From the NCBI GenBank assembly GCA_020851565.1, contig JADZCN010000046.1, forward strand, positions 23,924-87,923: a stretch of 64,000 bases of DNA, written 5' to 3'. A program made the position numbers and the translations under genes. The notes under the pieces are model-generated. The model was not told where the DNA came from. It was given only the letters and a program-made list of their open reading frames with translations, and did no database searches. The first letter of the stretch is position 1; every line of letters begins with the position of its first letter. Positions 25,580-35,131 of the stretch are shown one piece after another. Source of the DNA: Acidobacteriota bacterium. Lineage in GTDB: Bacteria > Acidobacteriota > Vicinamibacteria > Vicinamibacterales > UBA2999.

Positions 25580-27367
25580 ATGAGCTCGATGACAGAGACG
25601 ACCACCAGGGGCGGACAGTGGCTGATCGAGGACACCGATCCGTCCGCGGTGATGACGCCGGAGAAGCGGACCGAGGAGCACGTGCTCATCGGCCAGACCG
25701 CGGCGGAGTTCATCGACGGCGAGGTGCTCCCCGTGGCGGAGCGGCTCGAGCAGAAGGACTGGGCGCTCAACCGCGAGCTGGTGAAGAAGTGCGGCGCGCT
25801 GGGGCTGCTCGGCACCAACGTGCCGGAGTCCTACGGCGGCGTGGACCTCGACAAGATCTCCACGCTCATCGTCTCGGAGCAGGTGTCGCGCTACGCGTCG
25901 TTCGCCGTCACCTTCGGCGCGCAGGCCAACCTCACCATCCTGCCCATCTTCATGTTCGGCACTGAGGCGCAGAAGCAGAAGTACCTGCCGCCCCTCATCG
26001 CCGGCGACATCGTCGGCGCCTACTGCCTCAGCGAGTCCGGCGCCGGCTCGGACGCGCTCGGCGCCAAGGCGCGCGCGATGAAACAGGCCGACGGCAGCTT
26101 CGTCCTCTCCGGCGAGAAGATGTGGATCAGCAACGGCGGCTTCGCCGACGTCTTCGTCGTCTTCGCTAAGGTGGACGGCGAGCACTTCACCGCCTTCATC
26201 GTCGAGAAGGCGTGGCCCGGCGTCTCCAGCGGGAAGGAAGAGCACAAGATGGGCCTGCACGGCTCGTCCACGACGCCCATCATCCTGCAGGACGTGAAGG
26301 TGCCGGCCGACGCGGTGCTGGGCGAAGTGGGCCGGGGCCACAAGGTGGCCTTCAACGTGCTCAATTTCGGGCGCTTCAAGCTGGGCGCGATGGCCTCTGG
26401 CGGCGCGAAGGCCGCGCTCGCCGAGGCGGCGAAGTACGCCGCGACGCGCAAGCAGTTCGGCGTGGCCATCGGCACCTTCGGCGCCATCAAGCACAAGCTG
26501 GGCGAGATGACGGCCCGCGAGTACGGGCTCGAGAGCATGATCTACCGCACGGCCGGCCTCATCGACGCGCACATCGCAGCCGCGCCGGACAAGAAGGCCG
26601 ACGATGCGTCGGCGATGCTGAAGGCGCTGGAGGAGTTTGCGGTCGAGGCGTCGATTGCCAAGGTCCTGGGCAGCGAGGTGGTGGATTACGTCATCGACGA
26701 GAACGTCCAGATTCACGGCGGCAACGGCTTCGTGAAGGACTACCCCGCCGAGGGCCACTACCGCGACGCGCGCGTGAACCGCATCTTCGAGGGCACGAAC
26801 GAGATCAACCGCCTGCTCATCCCCGGCATGCTGATGAAGAAGGCGCTCAAGGGCGAGCTGGCGCTCATCCCCGCGGCCAAGGCGCTGCAGGACGAGATCA
26901 TGAGCCCGTCCATGAGCATGGCCGTGGACGAGGAGGGGGTCCTGGCCGCGGAACTGCGCGCGTGCGGCGCATTCAAGAAGGTCGTGCTGATGGTGGCCGG
27001 CACCGCCATGCAGGCTTACGGGCAGAAGATCGAGCAGGAGCAGGAGGTGCTGAGCTACCTCGCGGACCTGGTCACCGATGCCTACACGGCCGAGAGCGCC
27101 GCGCTGCGCGCCATCGACGCGGCGAACCGTAAGGTGCAGGACGCGGCGCTCCATGCCGACGCGGCGGCGGTCTTCACGCACGAGGCGGCGGGCCGGGTGG
27201 AGTTGAACGCCCGCGCGGCACTGGCGGCGATGGCCGAGGGCGACGTGCTGCGGACGCAGCTGGCGGCATTGCGGCGGCTGCTGAAGGTGACCCCCGCCAA
27301 CACGGTGCAGATGCGGCGCCGGCTGGCGGACGCGGCGGTGGCGAAGGGCGCCTACCCGTTCCCATAG
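25580..27367 (+). CDS. fadE: Acyl-CoA dehydrogenase (FadE/VLCAD-like)
   Basis: 595 residues, the length of Bacillus FadE and longer than short-chain enzymes because of a C-terminal helical extension. FAD-binding segments are AYCLSESGAGSDALGAKARA and MWISNGGFADVF. The catalytic glutamate is in NRIFEGTNEINRLL. The step is the first oxidation of fatty acyl-CoA, passing electrons to an electron-transfer flavoprotein encoded elsewhere. ATG 25580 is about 30 nt after fadA. Last gene of the operon. Confidence 0.93.
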   Translation: MSSMTETTTRGGQWLIEDTDPSAVMTPEKRTEEHVLIGQTAAEFIDGEVLPVAERLEQKDWALNRELVKKCGALGLLGTNVPESYGGVDLDKISTLIVSEQVSRYASFAVTFGAQANLTILPIFMFGTEAQKQKYLPPLIAGDIVGAYCLSESGAGSDALGAKARAMKQADGSFVLSGEKMWISNGGFADVFVVFAKVDGEHFTAFIVEKAWPGVSSGKEEHKMGLHGSSTTPIILQDVKVPADAVLGEVGRGHKVAFNVLNFGRFKLGAMASGGAKAALAEAAKYAATRKQFGVAIGTFGAIKHKLGEMTAREYGLESMIYRTAGLIDAHIAAAPDKKADDASAMLKALEEFAVEASIAKVLGSEVVDYVIDENVQIHGGNGFVKDYPAEGHYRDARVNRIFEGTNEINRLLIPGMLMKKALKGELALIPAAKALQDEIMSPSMSMAVDEEGVLAAELRACGAFKKVVLMVAGTAMQAYGQKIEQEQEVLSYLADLVTDAYTAESAALRAIDAANRKVQDAALHADAAAVFTHEAAGRVELNARAALAAMAEGDVLRTQLAALRRLLKVTPANTVQMRRRLADAAVAKGAYPFP

Positions 27368-27619
27368 CGGTGCCGGACCCGGGTAGTCGCGGGGATCGAC
27401 CCTCCCGCGGGACCCTTGGCCCACTACTGTTGGACCAGGGGTCGAGCCCCCTCTTGCTCTCACGGGGCGTCGAAACCACGCCCACCGGGGCCCCGGACTG
27501 AGGGCAGCTTTCGGCGCGTGCCGTGTTACACGTACCCGGAAGCGCCCTGTTTCCAGATACTTCCGCTGTCACCTTCATACCATTTGACGCGCTGGCGCCG
27601 GCCGGCGACCCTCTGGCGC
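27368..27619. other. Spacer with no credible gene
   Basis: This 252-bp stretch separates fadE from the phospholipase-like gene. It contains C-rich imperfect repeats (27380-27500) and a less GC-rich segment (27525-27590) with TACCAT at 27578-27583 that may be a -10 element. A short T-arm-like stem near 27437-27453 is not part of a tRNA. Confidence 0.5.
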
Positions 27620-30600
27620 GTGCATACCCGATTCGCGGCCCTCGCGCCGCTGGTGACAAGTTCACAATTGGCTCGACCGGTCTTGATGTCCCTGGTGCTG
27701 GTGGCGACGGCGGCGGCGTTGACCGCCCAGCACTCGCCGTCGCCGAGCTGGCTCACCGATGCCTCGCTGTCCGGGGTGATGCTGCGCGCCGACTCCGCCC
27801 CTCCTTCGCTCACCGAGGGGGACCTCATCCCGGATCTCGTGATCAGCCCCGGCACCGGCGGCGCCCCGACGAGGGTGCTCGACGGCATGACTCTGAGCGA
27901 GTTGGGGGCAGGCTTCCCGTTCGGTCCCGCGTGGGGCGCCGGCGTCAGAACCGCCGCCGGCGAGTTGACCGGCGACAATGCGACGGATATCGCCGTGGCG
28001 ATGGGGCCGGGCGGAGGGCTGGTGGGGTTGTATGACGGCGCGACGCTGGCCGCGATCGGAAGCGGCCATCCGTTCGGCCCGGGCTTCGCGGGTGGGGTTT
28101 CTCTCGCCGTGGGCGATCTCGATGGCGACGGGCGCGCGGACATCGTCGCGGGCCAGGCCAGTGGCGGCGGCGAGGTTCGCGTCTTCAGCGGGACCAACTA
28201 TGCGCTGCTGCTGTCCCAGGCGCCGTTCGGCGCCAGCTACGCGGGCGGGGTGAACGTGGCCGCCGGCGACGTGGACGGCGACGGACGCGTGGAAGTGATC
28301 GCGTCCCAGGCCACCGGCGGTGTGGTGGCGGTCATTTCGGGAGCCACCCACGCCGTGATGGCGAGTGGCGCTCCCTATGGCGGGCTGACGAGCGGCGTCT
28401 TCGTCGCCGCGGGCGACGTCAACGGCGACGGACTTGCCGACCTGGTGACGGCTCCGGGTGCCGGCAACCTCCCGGTGCTGGTGTTCGACATCAGCACGCA
28501 GTCATCGATCGCCAGCTTCACACCGTATGGCACCACCTCACCAGGTGGCGTTCGCGTGGCCGCCACCGACCTCACCGGCGATGGCCGGGCCGAGATCTTC
28601 ACGGTTCCGGGACCGGGCCGCGATCCCGAACTCCGGATCTTCGACGGAGCCACCCTGGCCCTGCTCTCCTCGCGGCTGGTCTACGACCCCGGCTACACGG
28701 GCGGCGTGTTCGTCTCGGTTCCGCCGTCGCCGCCCGGCGCGCCCTTGCACCCGGGCGCACCCGGCGCGCCGACGGGGTTGCAGGCTGCCGTCCTCGGCGG
28801 CCAGGTGCAACTGCTGTGGAGTCCGCCCACCGACGGCGGGGAGCCGACGAATTACCGCGTCGAGGTCGGGACCAATCCAGGGCTTTCCGACCTGGCGTCG
28901 ATCGATGTCGGCAATGTGACCAGCATGACGGCGCCCGCTCCCCCGCTCATGTTGTTCGTCCGGGTCGTGGCGAGCAACGCGTGGGGAGCAGGTCCGGCGT
29001 CGAACGAGGTCACCGTCGTCCCCGTCCCGCCCTTGGGCACTGGTCAATTCTCCGCGACGGTCACGTGGGACACCACCGCGGACATCGATCTCCACGTGAA
29101 CGAGCCCACCGGCGACCATGTGTTCAACCGGACGGCCGCAACCCGGCGAGGGCCGACCGCGCTGCTCGACGTCGAGAACGGCAGTGGTTATGGCCCCGAG
29201 AACATTCATACCGATCGGCCCGCTGCGAATGGGACCTACGAGGTGTACGTCGTGCCGTATGCCGGCGAGCCGGCGCGCTGGCCGACCGTCGCCACCATCA
29301 CCATTCGGACGAACGTCGGCACGCCCGCCGAAGACTACCGCGTGTTCACGCGCACGTTCACCGAGCCGAGCGACTCGGTCGGCCAGGATGTCGCCACGGT
29401 CACCTTCCCGGGTGGTGTCATCACGGAGGCGAACGGCACCCGCTCGGTCAGCTACGCCGCCGAGGGCGTGGTCGTGAACGACTGGCAACCGCGGCGCCGC
29501 GGCGAACGGCGCCGGTTGACGGCGACCGCTTACGAGGGCGGCGCGCCGGTCACGACCACCTTCACGTGGACGTCGAGCGATCCGGCGGTGATCGAGATCA
29601 CCCCGAACGGCGACGCGATCGCCTTGGATGAGGGTACGGCGACCCTGACGGCCACGGCGGCCGATTCCGGGGCGACCGGCGACCTGACGGTGAGGGCCAC
29701 CGACACTGGCGTGGTCCCGCGCCCCAGCACCGGGAGGATGTTCACCCTGTGGCCGCCACGCGGCGGCGAGCAGCCGGCTGTGGTGTCCGGGGGGCAATTG
29801 CGGATCGTCAACGACGTCTTCTGCCCAGGTGAACCGTTTCCGGGCACCAATCCCAGACTGATTCCGTGCACGCCCGGATACACGGCCTACAACGACCCCG
29901 ACACGCTCCAGACGCCCTGGAATCTGGGTGGCGTTGCCAAGCTCGAGTGGGAGGGAAACCTGGTCGGCGTCCTGACCGACGTGGGGGTCGAAGGCGCGGG
30001 CACGCTCCGCGTTCTCGACCGGTTCGAGGAGTGGACGCTGCTGGGCCTCGGCGACATCGTCGACTTCAGTCTGGAGACAATGGGCAGCCGCACCGCGTAC
30101 CCGCGGGCCTACCGCCTCGGAATGGTCCATGCCGATGGCCGAGTCCGCGTCAAGGACGGCCTGCACAGCCCCTGGACCATCCTTGCCGCCGCTAACACCC
30201 GGCATCCGCGATTGGTGCTCGAAGGCAACCGTATCGGAATCGCCTTCGACGACGGCGAGGTACGGGTGAAGGACGGGATCCAGGGTGCCTGGACGGTCCT
30301 GGCATCGGCCGGCGCGACACCGGCACCGGAAGATCTGGTCCTCGAGGGCAACCGCATCGGCATCCGTTACAGTGATGGCCGCGTTCGCGTGAAAGACGGG
30401 GTCGCCGGCACCTGGACGACCCTGGTCGATGCGAGCGGCGGCAGGGGTGCCGTCGAGTTGCTGCTGCACGGCAACCGCATCGCGGTCCGCTTTGCCGACG
30501 GCGCCGTACAGCTGAAGGACGGGATCCAGGGCCCCTGGTGGGGCCTGGCCAATGGGGGCGTGGCCCACGTCGCCCTCGACGGCAACCGGATTGGGTTCCT

Positions 30601-31333
30601 GTTCACGGACGGCCGGCTGAGAGTCAAGGACGGATTGAACGGATCCTGGTATCTCCTCGGTGAAGGCGTGGTAGCAGTGGCCCTGCAGCAGGGTTACGTC
30701 GGCACGATCACCCACCGGGACGGCAGCCACTTCCTGCGGGCCAAGATGCACCTCAACAGCCCCTGGACGACATACCGAGACCTCGGATCAGCCCCGGTCA
30801 CCCAGTTCCGCCTCATCGTCGACGTGCCGTCGAAGCCCTTCCGCGTCGGCCCCGGACTTGTCGGCGACAGCGGCTGGGGCTCGAGCGCCTCCAGCAACAA
30901 CCTCATGAACTACGGCGAGCGTCGGGCGGCGTGCGCGAATGGTACGGACTGCTACACGTCGATAACCTTTGGAGTCCCTGTCTACTACTACGGCTGGTAC
31001 TGCGGGGCCGACAGCGTGAACGCCAATCGGCTGGATCCCGTGGACAACCTTTGTCGTCACCACGATTACGCGTATGGGTTCTACGAAGCGTGGGGCATCG
31101 ACAGCCTGGGAGTCGCCAATGCGTGCATCGTTTGGGCAGGGGCGGAAGGGGCACGCCTGACCGATGCCTCAGGGAATCCGGTGCCCTATGACCTCAACAA
31201 CCCGTCAAGTGTGGACACCGCATTCAGTTCGATGCCGGCCATGGGCGCAGCACTGCGTTATTACCGGAACTGGGGTGTGGGGGGGTGTTTGAATCCCCCG
31301 AACTTCCTCGATGCCACGACGTCGAAACGGTGA
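27620..31333 (+). CDS. Large exported multidomain protein with C-terminal phospholipase-A2-like domain
   Basis: 1237 residues from GTG 27620. Signal peptide with h-region LMSLVLVATAAALTA. Then FG-GAP/VCBS-type calcium repeats (DLDGDGRADIV, DVDGDGRVEVI, DVNGDGLADLV; about 27830-28720), a fibronectin III-like module (28760-29020), a DUF2135/YfaP-like module (ATVTWDTTADIDLHVNEPTG), a BIG2-like Ig module (about 29480-29700), and seven units of about 40 residues around LVLEGNRIGIAFDDGEVRVK (about 29930-30780). The last domain has WYCGADSVNANRLDPVDNLC then RHHDYAYGFY, the His-Asp pattern of secreted phospholipase A2. Start uncertain: ATG 27686 is an alternative with a poorer signal. Confidence 0.75.
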   Translation: MHTRFAALAPLVTSSQLARPVLMSLVLVATAAALTAQHSPSPSWLTDASLSGVMLRADSAPPSLTEGDLIPDLVISPGTGGAPTRVLDGMTLSELGAGFPFGPAWGAGVRTAAGELTGDNATDIAVAMGPGGGLVGLYDGATLAAIGSGHPFGPGFAGGVSLAVGDLDGDGRADIVAGQASGGGEVRVFSGTNYALLLSQAPFGASYAGGVNVAAGDVDGDGRVEVIASQATGGVVAVISGATHAVMASGAPYGGLTSGVFVAAGDVNGDGLADLVTAPGAGNLPVLVFDISTQSSIASFTPYGTTSPGGVRVAATDLTGDGRAEIFTVPGPGRDPELRIFDGATLALLSSRLVYDPGYTGGVFVSVPPSPPGAPLHPGAPGAPTGLQAAVLGGQVQLLWSPPTDGGEPTNYRVEVGTNPGLSDLASIDVGNVTSMTAPAPPLMLFVRVVASNAWGAGPASNEVTVVPVPPLGTGQFSATVTWDTTADIDLHVNEPTGDHVFNRTAATRRGPTALLDVENGSGYGPENIHTDRPAANGTYEVYVVPYAGEPARWPTVATITIRTNVGTPAEDYRVFTRTFTEPSDSVGQDVATVTFPGGVITEANGTRSVSYAAEGVVVNDWQPRRRGERRRLTATAYEGGAPVTTTFTWTSSDPAVIEITPNGDAIALDEGTATLTATAADSGATGDLTVRATDTGVVPRPSTGRMFTLWPPRGGEQPAVVSGGQLRIVNDVFCPGEPFPGTNPRLIPCTPGYTAYNDPDTLQTPWNLGGVAKLEWEGNLVGVLTDVGVEGAGTLRVLDRFEEWTLLGLGDIVDFSLETMGSRTAYPRAYRLGMVHADGRVRVKDGLHSPWTILAAANTRHPRLVLEGNRIGIAFDDGEVRVKDGIQGAWTVLASAGATPAPEDLVLEGNRIGIRYSDGRVRVKDGVAGTWTTLVDASGGRGAVELLLHGNRIAVRFADGAVQLKDGIQGPWWGLANGGVAHVALDGNRIGFLFTDGRLRVKDGLNGSWYLLGEGVVAVALQQGYVGTITHRDGSHFLRAKMHLNSPWTTYRDLGSAPVTQFRLIVDVPSKPFRVGPGLVGDSGWGSSASSNNLMNYGERRAACANGTDCYTSITFGVPVYYYGWYCGADSVNANRLDPVDNLCRHHDYAYGFYEAWGIDSLGVANACIVWAGAEGARLTDASGNPVPYDLNNPSSVDTAFSSMPAMGAALRYYRNWGVGGCLNPPNFLDATTSKR

Positions 31334-31384
31334 GGCGCTGCGGCGCGCTTGGCGCCCGGCCGGCACGGAAAGCGCGTCTCTCTC

Positions 31385-31390
31385 TACAAT
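31385..31390 (+). promoter_or_regulatory. -10-like TACAAT, leaderless spacing
   Basis: TACAAT ends 6 nt before ATG 31397 of the M20 peptidase. Confidence 0.55.
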
Positions 31391-31396
31391 GTCCGC

Positions 31397-32797
31397 ATGA
31401 TGCCATGTCGAGACGCAGCCCCGCTGCTGGCCATGCTCTGCTTGAGCGCGGCAGCCGGCGCACAGAACACCTCCTCGACGCTCGATACGGAGCACCGCGC
31501 AATCCTTCGCGAGCTCGTCGAGATCAATACCTCCACTGAGGGCGGGAGCGTCGCACCGGCGGCACGCGCCGTGGCGGCGCGCCTGGCGGCCGCCGGTTAT
31601 GGGGGCACCGACCTGGAGACCATCGGGCCGAACGCCTCGTGCGTCAACGTGCTGGCCACGCTCCGCGGGAAGGACACGGCCGCGCGCCCCGTCCTGCTGA
31701 TGGCCCACCTCGACGTCGTCCCGGCGAAACGCGAGGACTGGGCGTTCGATCCGTACGTCCTGCGCGAGGAGAAGGGATGGTTCCTCGGCCGCGGCGTGCT
31801 CGACAACAAGGCCGGCGCCTCGGTCCTCGTGGCGAACATGATCCGCTGGAAGCGCGAGGGGTTCGTACCGTCACGCGACATCGTCATGGTGCTCACGTGC
31901 GATGAGGAGACCAGCGCCGAGGCCGGCATGCGGTGGCTGCTCACCAACCGCCCGCGGCTGGCCCAGGCCGAGTACGCGCTGAACACCGACGCAGGCGGCG
32001 TGGAACGTCGGGCCTCCGGACGCGTCGCGTTCTACGTCCAGGCCGCGGAGAAGTCGTACGTGACCTTCGCGCTCACGGCAAAGAACGAGGGCGGGCACTC
32101 GTCGGTGCCTCGGCCCGACAACGCCATCTACGCGCTGGCCACCGCGCTCGGCCGGCTGGCCGCCTTCCGGTTTCCGGTCCAGTACAACCCGGTGTCCCAG
32201 GCGTCGTTTGCCCGCGTAGCCGCGCTCGAATCTGGCCAGCTCGCCGAGGACCTGGCCGCCGCCGGTCGCGGGGAAACCAGCGGGCCGGCCATCGACCGCC
32301 TGGCGGCCGTCCCCCACGTCAACAGCGACCTCCGGACAACGTGCGTGGCAACGATGCTCTCCGCGGGCCATGCGGAGAACGCGCTCCCGCAGTCGGCGAC
32401 CGCCACTGTCAACTGCCGCGTGATGCCCGGCACGCCCGAAGACGAGGTGAAGCGGACGCTCGAGAAGGTGGTCGCGGACCCCACGATCGCCGTCTCGACG
32501 GTCTATCCCATGGTTCCGAGTACGGCGTCCCCGCTTCGCGACGACGTGCTGCCGGCCGTCGAGAAGGCGGCGGATGCCTTCTGGCCCGGGGCGCACGTCG
32601 TTCCGGGCATGTCGGCCGGCGCCACCGACGGCCTGTACCTCCGCAACGTGAACGTGCCGGTGTTCGGCCTCTCGGCCATCGAGATCGACCCGGCAGAGGA
32701 TCGGTCGCACGGGCTGGACGAGCGCGCGCCGGTGAGGTCGGTATTCGAGTCGCGGGAGTACTGGTACGGGCTCGTGAAGGCCCTGCTGGGCCGGTAG
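31397..32797 (+). CDS. Exported M20 family metallopeptidase
   Basis: 466 residues. Signal peptide RDAAPLLAMLCLSAAAGAQ. The M20 zinc motifs are LLMAHLDVVPAKREDW (His, Asp), GRGVLDNKAGASVL (bridging Asp), LTCDEETSAEAGM (Glu-Glu) and ALNTDAGG, with a last histidine in EDRSHGLDERAP. A dimerisation lid lies in the middle (NEGGHSSVPRPDNAIYALA). It probably hydrolyses peptides or N-acyl amino acids in the periplasm. ATG 31397 or 31400. Confidence 0.88.
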   Translation: MMPCRDAAPLLAMLCLSAAAGAQNTSSTLDTEHRAILRELVEINTSTEGGSVAPAARAVAARLAAAGYGGTDLETIGPNASCVNVLATLRGKDTAARPVLLMAHLDVVPAKREDWAFDPYVLREEKGWFLGRGVLDNKAGASVLVANMIRWKREGFVPSRDIVMVLTCDEETSAEAGMRWLLTNRPRLAQAEYALNTDAGGVERRASGRVAFYVQAAEKSYVTFALTAKNEGGHSSVPRPDNAIYALATALGRLAAFRFPVQYNPVSQASFARVAALESGQLAEDLAAAGRGETSGPAIDRLAAVPHVNSDLRTTCVATMLSAGHAENALPQSATATVNCRVMPGTPEDEVKRTLEKVVADPTIAVSTVYPMVPSTASPLRDDVLPAVEKAADAFWPGAHVVPGMSAGATDGLYLRNVNVPVFGLSAIEIDPAEDRSHGLDERAPVRSVFESREYWYGLVKALLGR

Positions 32798-32844
32798 CCG
32801 GCCTCTCCGTCGGTCGTTCCTCCCCGCGCCGCGGTCCCTGCTGG

Positions 32845-32850
32845 TAGGAT
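32845..32850 (+). promoter_or_regulatory. -10-like TAGGAT, leaderless spacing
   Basis: TAGGAT ends 8 nt before ATG 32859. Confidence 0.45.
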
Positions 32851-32858
32851 GTGCGGCT

Positions 32859-34235
32859 ATGACCATGCGACCCGACCTCGGCACGGACCAGGCCCACCTG
32901 ATGCACCCGCTCCACCACCCCTCGGCCTATGCCGCCACGCGGATCTGGGTCTCGGGGAAGGGCGCGATCATCAAGGATTCCACGGGACGTGAGTACATCG
33001 ACGGCCTGTCTGGCCTCTGGAACGTGAACATCGGGCACGGCCGGACCGAGCTGGGCGACGCCGCGAAGGCCCAGATGGACACGCTGGCCTTCCACTCCGC
33101 CTACGCCGGTGGCACGAACGAGAAGGCCATCGCGCTCGCCGAGAAGCTGAGCTCCATCGCCTATCCGTCGGTGAACACGTTCTTCTTCACGAGCGGCGGC
33201 GCCGAGTCGTCCGAGAGCTCATTCAAGACCGCGCGCTTCTACTGGAAGGCGCTCGGGAAGCCCGACAAGGTGAAGGTCATCTCGCGGCACCGCGCCTACC
33301 ACGGCCTCACCCTCGCCGCGATGAGCGCCACTGGCCTGTCGGTGTTCTGGCCGATGTTCGAGCCGCGCGTGCCGGGTTTCCTCCACATCGAGGCGCCGGA
33401 CCCGTACCGCTTCGCCCATACCGACCCGGGCGTCAGCCTGGGCGTGGCGGCCGCCAACAAGCTGGAGGAAGCCATCCTGCGTGAGGGCCCGGACACCGTC
33501 GCCGCCTTCATCGCCGAGCCCGTCCAGGGCGCCGGCGGCGTCATCGTCCCGCCCGCGGACTACTTCGGGCGCATCCGGGAGATCTGCAACCAGTACGACG
33601 TGCTGCTGATTGCCGACGATGTGATCACCGGCTTCGGGAGGACAGGGCGGTGGTTCGGGCTGGACCACTACGGCGTGGAGCCCGACATCATGCAGTTCGC
33701 CAAGGGCATCACCAGCGGCTACGTGCCGCTGGGCGGCATCGGCGTGTCGGACAAGGTGCGCGACGTCATCAACGGTGTGCCGGCGTCGAAGCGCTGGATG
33801 CACGCCTACACGTACTCGGGGCACCCCACCTGCTGCGCGGTGGCGCTGGCGAACATCGACATCATGGAACGCGAGGGGCTCGTGGAGCGCGCCGCGGCGA
33901 TGGGGCAGCGGCTGCAGCAGCGGCTGAAGGCGCTCGAGTCGATGGACGGCGTGGGCCACACGCGCGCGCAGGGGCTGATGGGCGCGGTGGAGGTCGTGGC
34001 CGACAAGGCGACGAAGCAGCTGTTCCCCGCCGAGGCCGGCGTCACGCAGAAGCTGATGGACGCGATGCTCGAGCGCGGGCTCTACACGCGCGCGGTGATG
34101 GACTGCATCTGCATCGCCCCGCCGCTGGTGACGACCGAGGCACAGCTCGACCAGCTCGTGGAGATCGTGCGCGATTCGATCGCGGCGGTGGTGAGCGGCG
34201 CGCGGGCGGCCGCGCCCTCGCCGGCAGCGCGCTGA
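32859..34235 (+). CDS. Class III (omega) aminotransferase, PLP-dependent
   Basis: 458 residues. Substrate-side segments are YIDGLSGLWNVNIGHGRTEL and FHSAYAGGTNEKAIALAEKL. Cofactor sites are FFTSGGAESSESSFKTAR, LLIADDVITGFGRTGRWF (Asp to PLP nitrogen) and the lysine in QFAKGITSGYVPLGG. The family moves amino groups from omega-amino acids or diamines such as putrescine, beta-alanine or GABA to pyruvate or 2-oxoglutarate. The exact donor is open. Followed by a strong terminator. Confidence 0.9.
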   Translation: MTMRPDLGTDQAHLMHPLHHPSAYAATRIWVSGKGAIIKDSTGREYIDGLSGLWNVNIGHGRTELGDAAKAQMDTLAFHSAYAGGTNEKAIALAEKLSSIAYPSVNTFFFTSGGAESSESSFKTARFYWKALGKPDKVKVISRHRAYHGLTLAAMSATGLSVFWPMFEPRVPGFLHIEAPDPYRFAHTDPGVSLGVAAANKLEEAILREGPDTVAAFIAEPVQGAGGVIVPPADYFGRIREICNQYDVLLIADDVITGFGRTGRWFGLDHYGVEPDIMQFAKGITSGYVPLGGIGVSDKVRDVINGVPASKRWMHAYTYSGHPTCCAVALANIDIMEREGLVERAAAMGQRLQQRLKALESMDGVGHTRAQGLMGAVEVVADKATKQLFPAEAGVTQKLMDAMLERGLYTRAVMDCICIAPPLVTTEAQLDQLVEIVRDSIAAVVSGARAAAPSPAAR

Positions 34236-34237
34236 CG

Positions 34238-34274
34238 AAAAGGCTCCGGACCCTGCGGTCCGGAGCCTTTTCCT
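34238..34274 (+). terminator. Rho-independent terminator, probably bidirectional
   Basis: GGCTCCGGACC, loop CTGC, then GGTCCGGAGCC followed by TTTTCCTTT, and preceded by AAAA. It serves the aminotransferase and, in reverse, the convergent lipoprotein gene. It is the clearest intrinsic terminator in the window. Confidence 0.9.
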
Positions 34275-34295
34275 TTGTGCGGGGCTGTTGCTGAA

Positions 34296-34931
34296 CTAGT
34301 TCAGCGGGCAGCCGAGGTTGTTGTCGCGGTCGAGCGAGGACGCGAGGGCGAGCATCGTGTCGCGGTTTCCGCTGGCCAGCGCGGCATTCACGTCCGCGAT
34401 CACCGAGGCCGCCGTCCGCGTGTAAGCCATGTCGGGGTGAGCGGCGTTCAGCAGGGCCGCCACGCCCGCGCGGATCAGGATTGTTGCGGCGCCAAGCGTG
34501 CCAGGGCCGCCACCACCCTGGAGAGCCTGGAGCAGCGTCTCGCCGGCGAGCGAGGGGAAGGCTCCGGCGGCGAAGACCGAGCCCACGGTCTGCGCCGGCG
34601 AATATCCGGTCGGGGGCCACGAGTCGGTGTGGTTCTTCCAATAGCCAGGCGTGCAGCCTTCATCTCCCGGCGGAGGCGGCGGTGGCGGCGGTGGCGGGAC
34701 GCACTCACCGGTCGTGGGGTCGATCTCGTTTGGCGGCTCGCACGGCGGCGGAGGCGGAGGCGGCTCGCTCGGGTTCGGGCTGAAGTTCGCCCCGCCCGTG
34801 GCCGACGAGGCGGTCGTTGCAGAAGGCCCGGTGGGCGACAGCGACGAGGACGGGCCCGAGCAGGCCGCCACGAAGGCCAGCGCACCTGCCAGCGAAATGG
34901 CGGTCAACAGCCTGGTTGAGTACAGGTTCAT
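34296..34931 (-). CDS. Lipoprotein with polyproline linkers and CTPGYWKNH motif
   Basis: 211 residues. Signal LLTAISLAGALAFVAACSGP with lipobox-like AAC. Low-complexity Ser/Thr/Pro region, then two polyproline runs around CEPPNEIDPTTGECV. The C-terminal domain starts GCTPGYWKNHTDSWPPTGY and continues as helices (IRAGVAALLNAAHPDMAYT). The CTPGYWKNH motif recurs in exported proteins of many bacteria, with no known activity. ATG 34931; a TTG just upstream is in frame. Confidence 0.75.
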   Translation of the reverse strand: MNLYSTRLLTAISLAGALAFVAACSGPSSSLSPTGPSATTASSATGGANFSPNPSEPPPPPPPCEPPNEIDPTTGECVPPPPPPPPPPGDEGCTPGYWKNHTDSWPPTGYSPAQTVGSVFAAGAFPSLAGETLLQALQGGGGPGTLGAATILIRAGVAALLNAAHPDMAYTRTAASVIADVNAALASGNRDTMLALASSLDRDNNLGCPLN

Positions 34932-35131
34932 CAAGAATCGCCTTGTGCGGCCCGAAATCTTCGGGGGCCGGCACGTCTGGCTGCAAGCGTGCTTCCATCC
35001 TCGCTCCCCTGGGGGCGTCGCTGGTAAACCCTTGATGGTCAGCGCCTTGAGTCGGGTTCCACCACCTTGATTGCGGGATGGATGTCTGCCCGTGGGATGG
35101 CTTCTGTCTGCTGTTCGGACGTGCAGATCGG
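34932..35131. other. 200-bp spacer without a gene
   Basis: Lies between two minus-strand genes: upstream of the lipoprotein and downstream of the subtilase stop. It holds no iterated repeat and no clear terminator; a promoter for the lipoprotein is expected here but is not recognisable. Confidence 0.4.

Noticed and set aside
27370..27500. tRNA-like or structured RNA signal
   Set aside because: A T-arm-like stem is present but no acceptor, D or anticodon stem can be completed on either strand.
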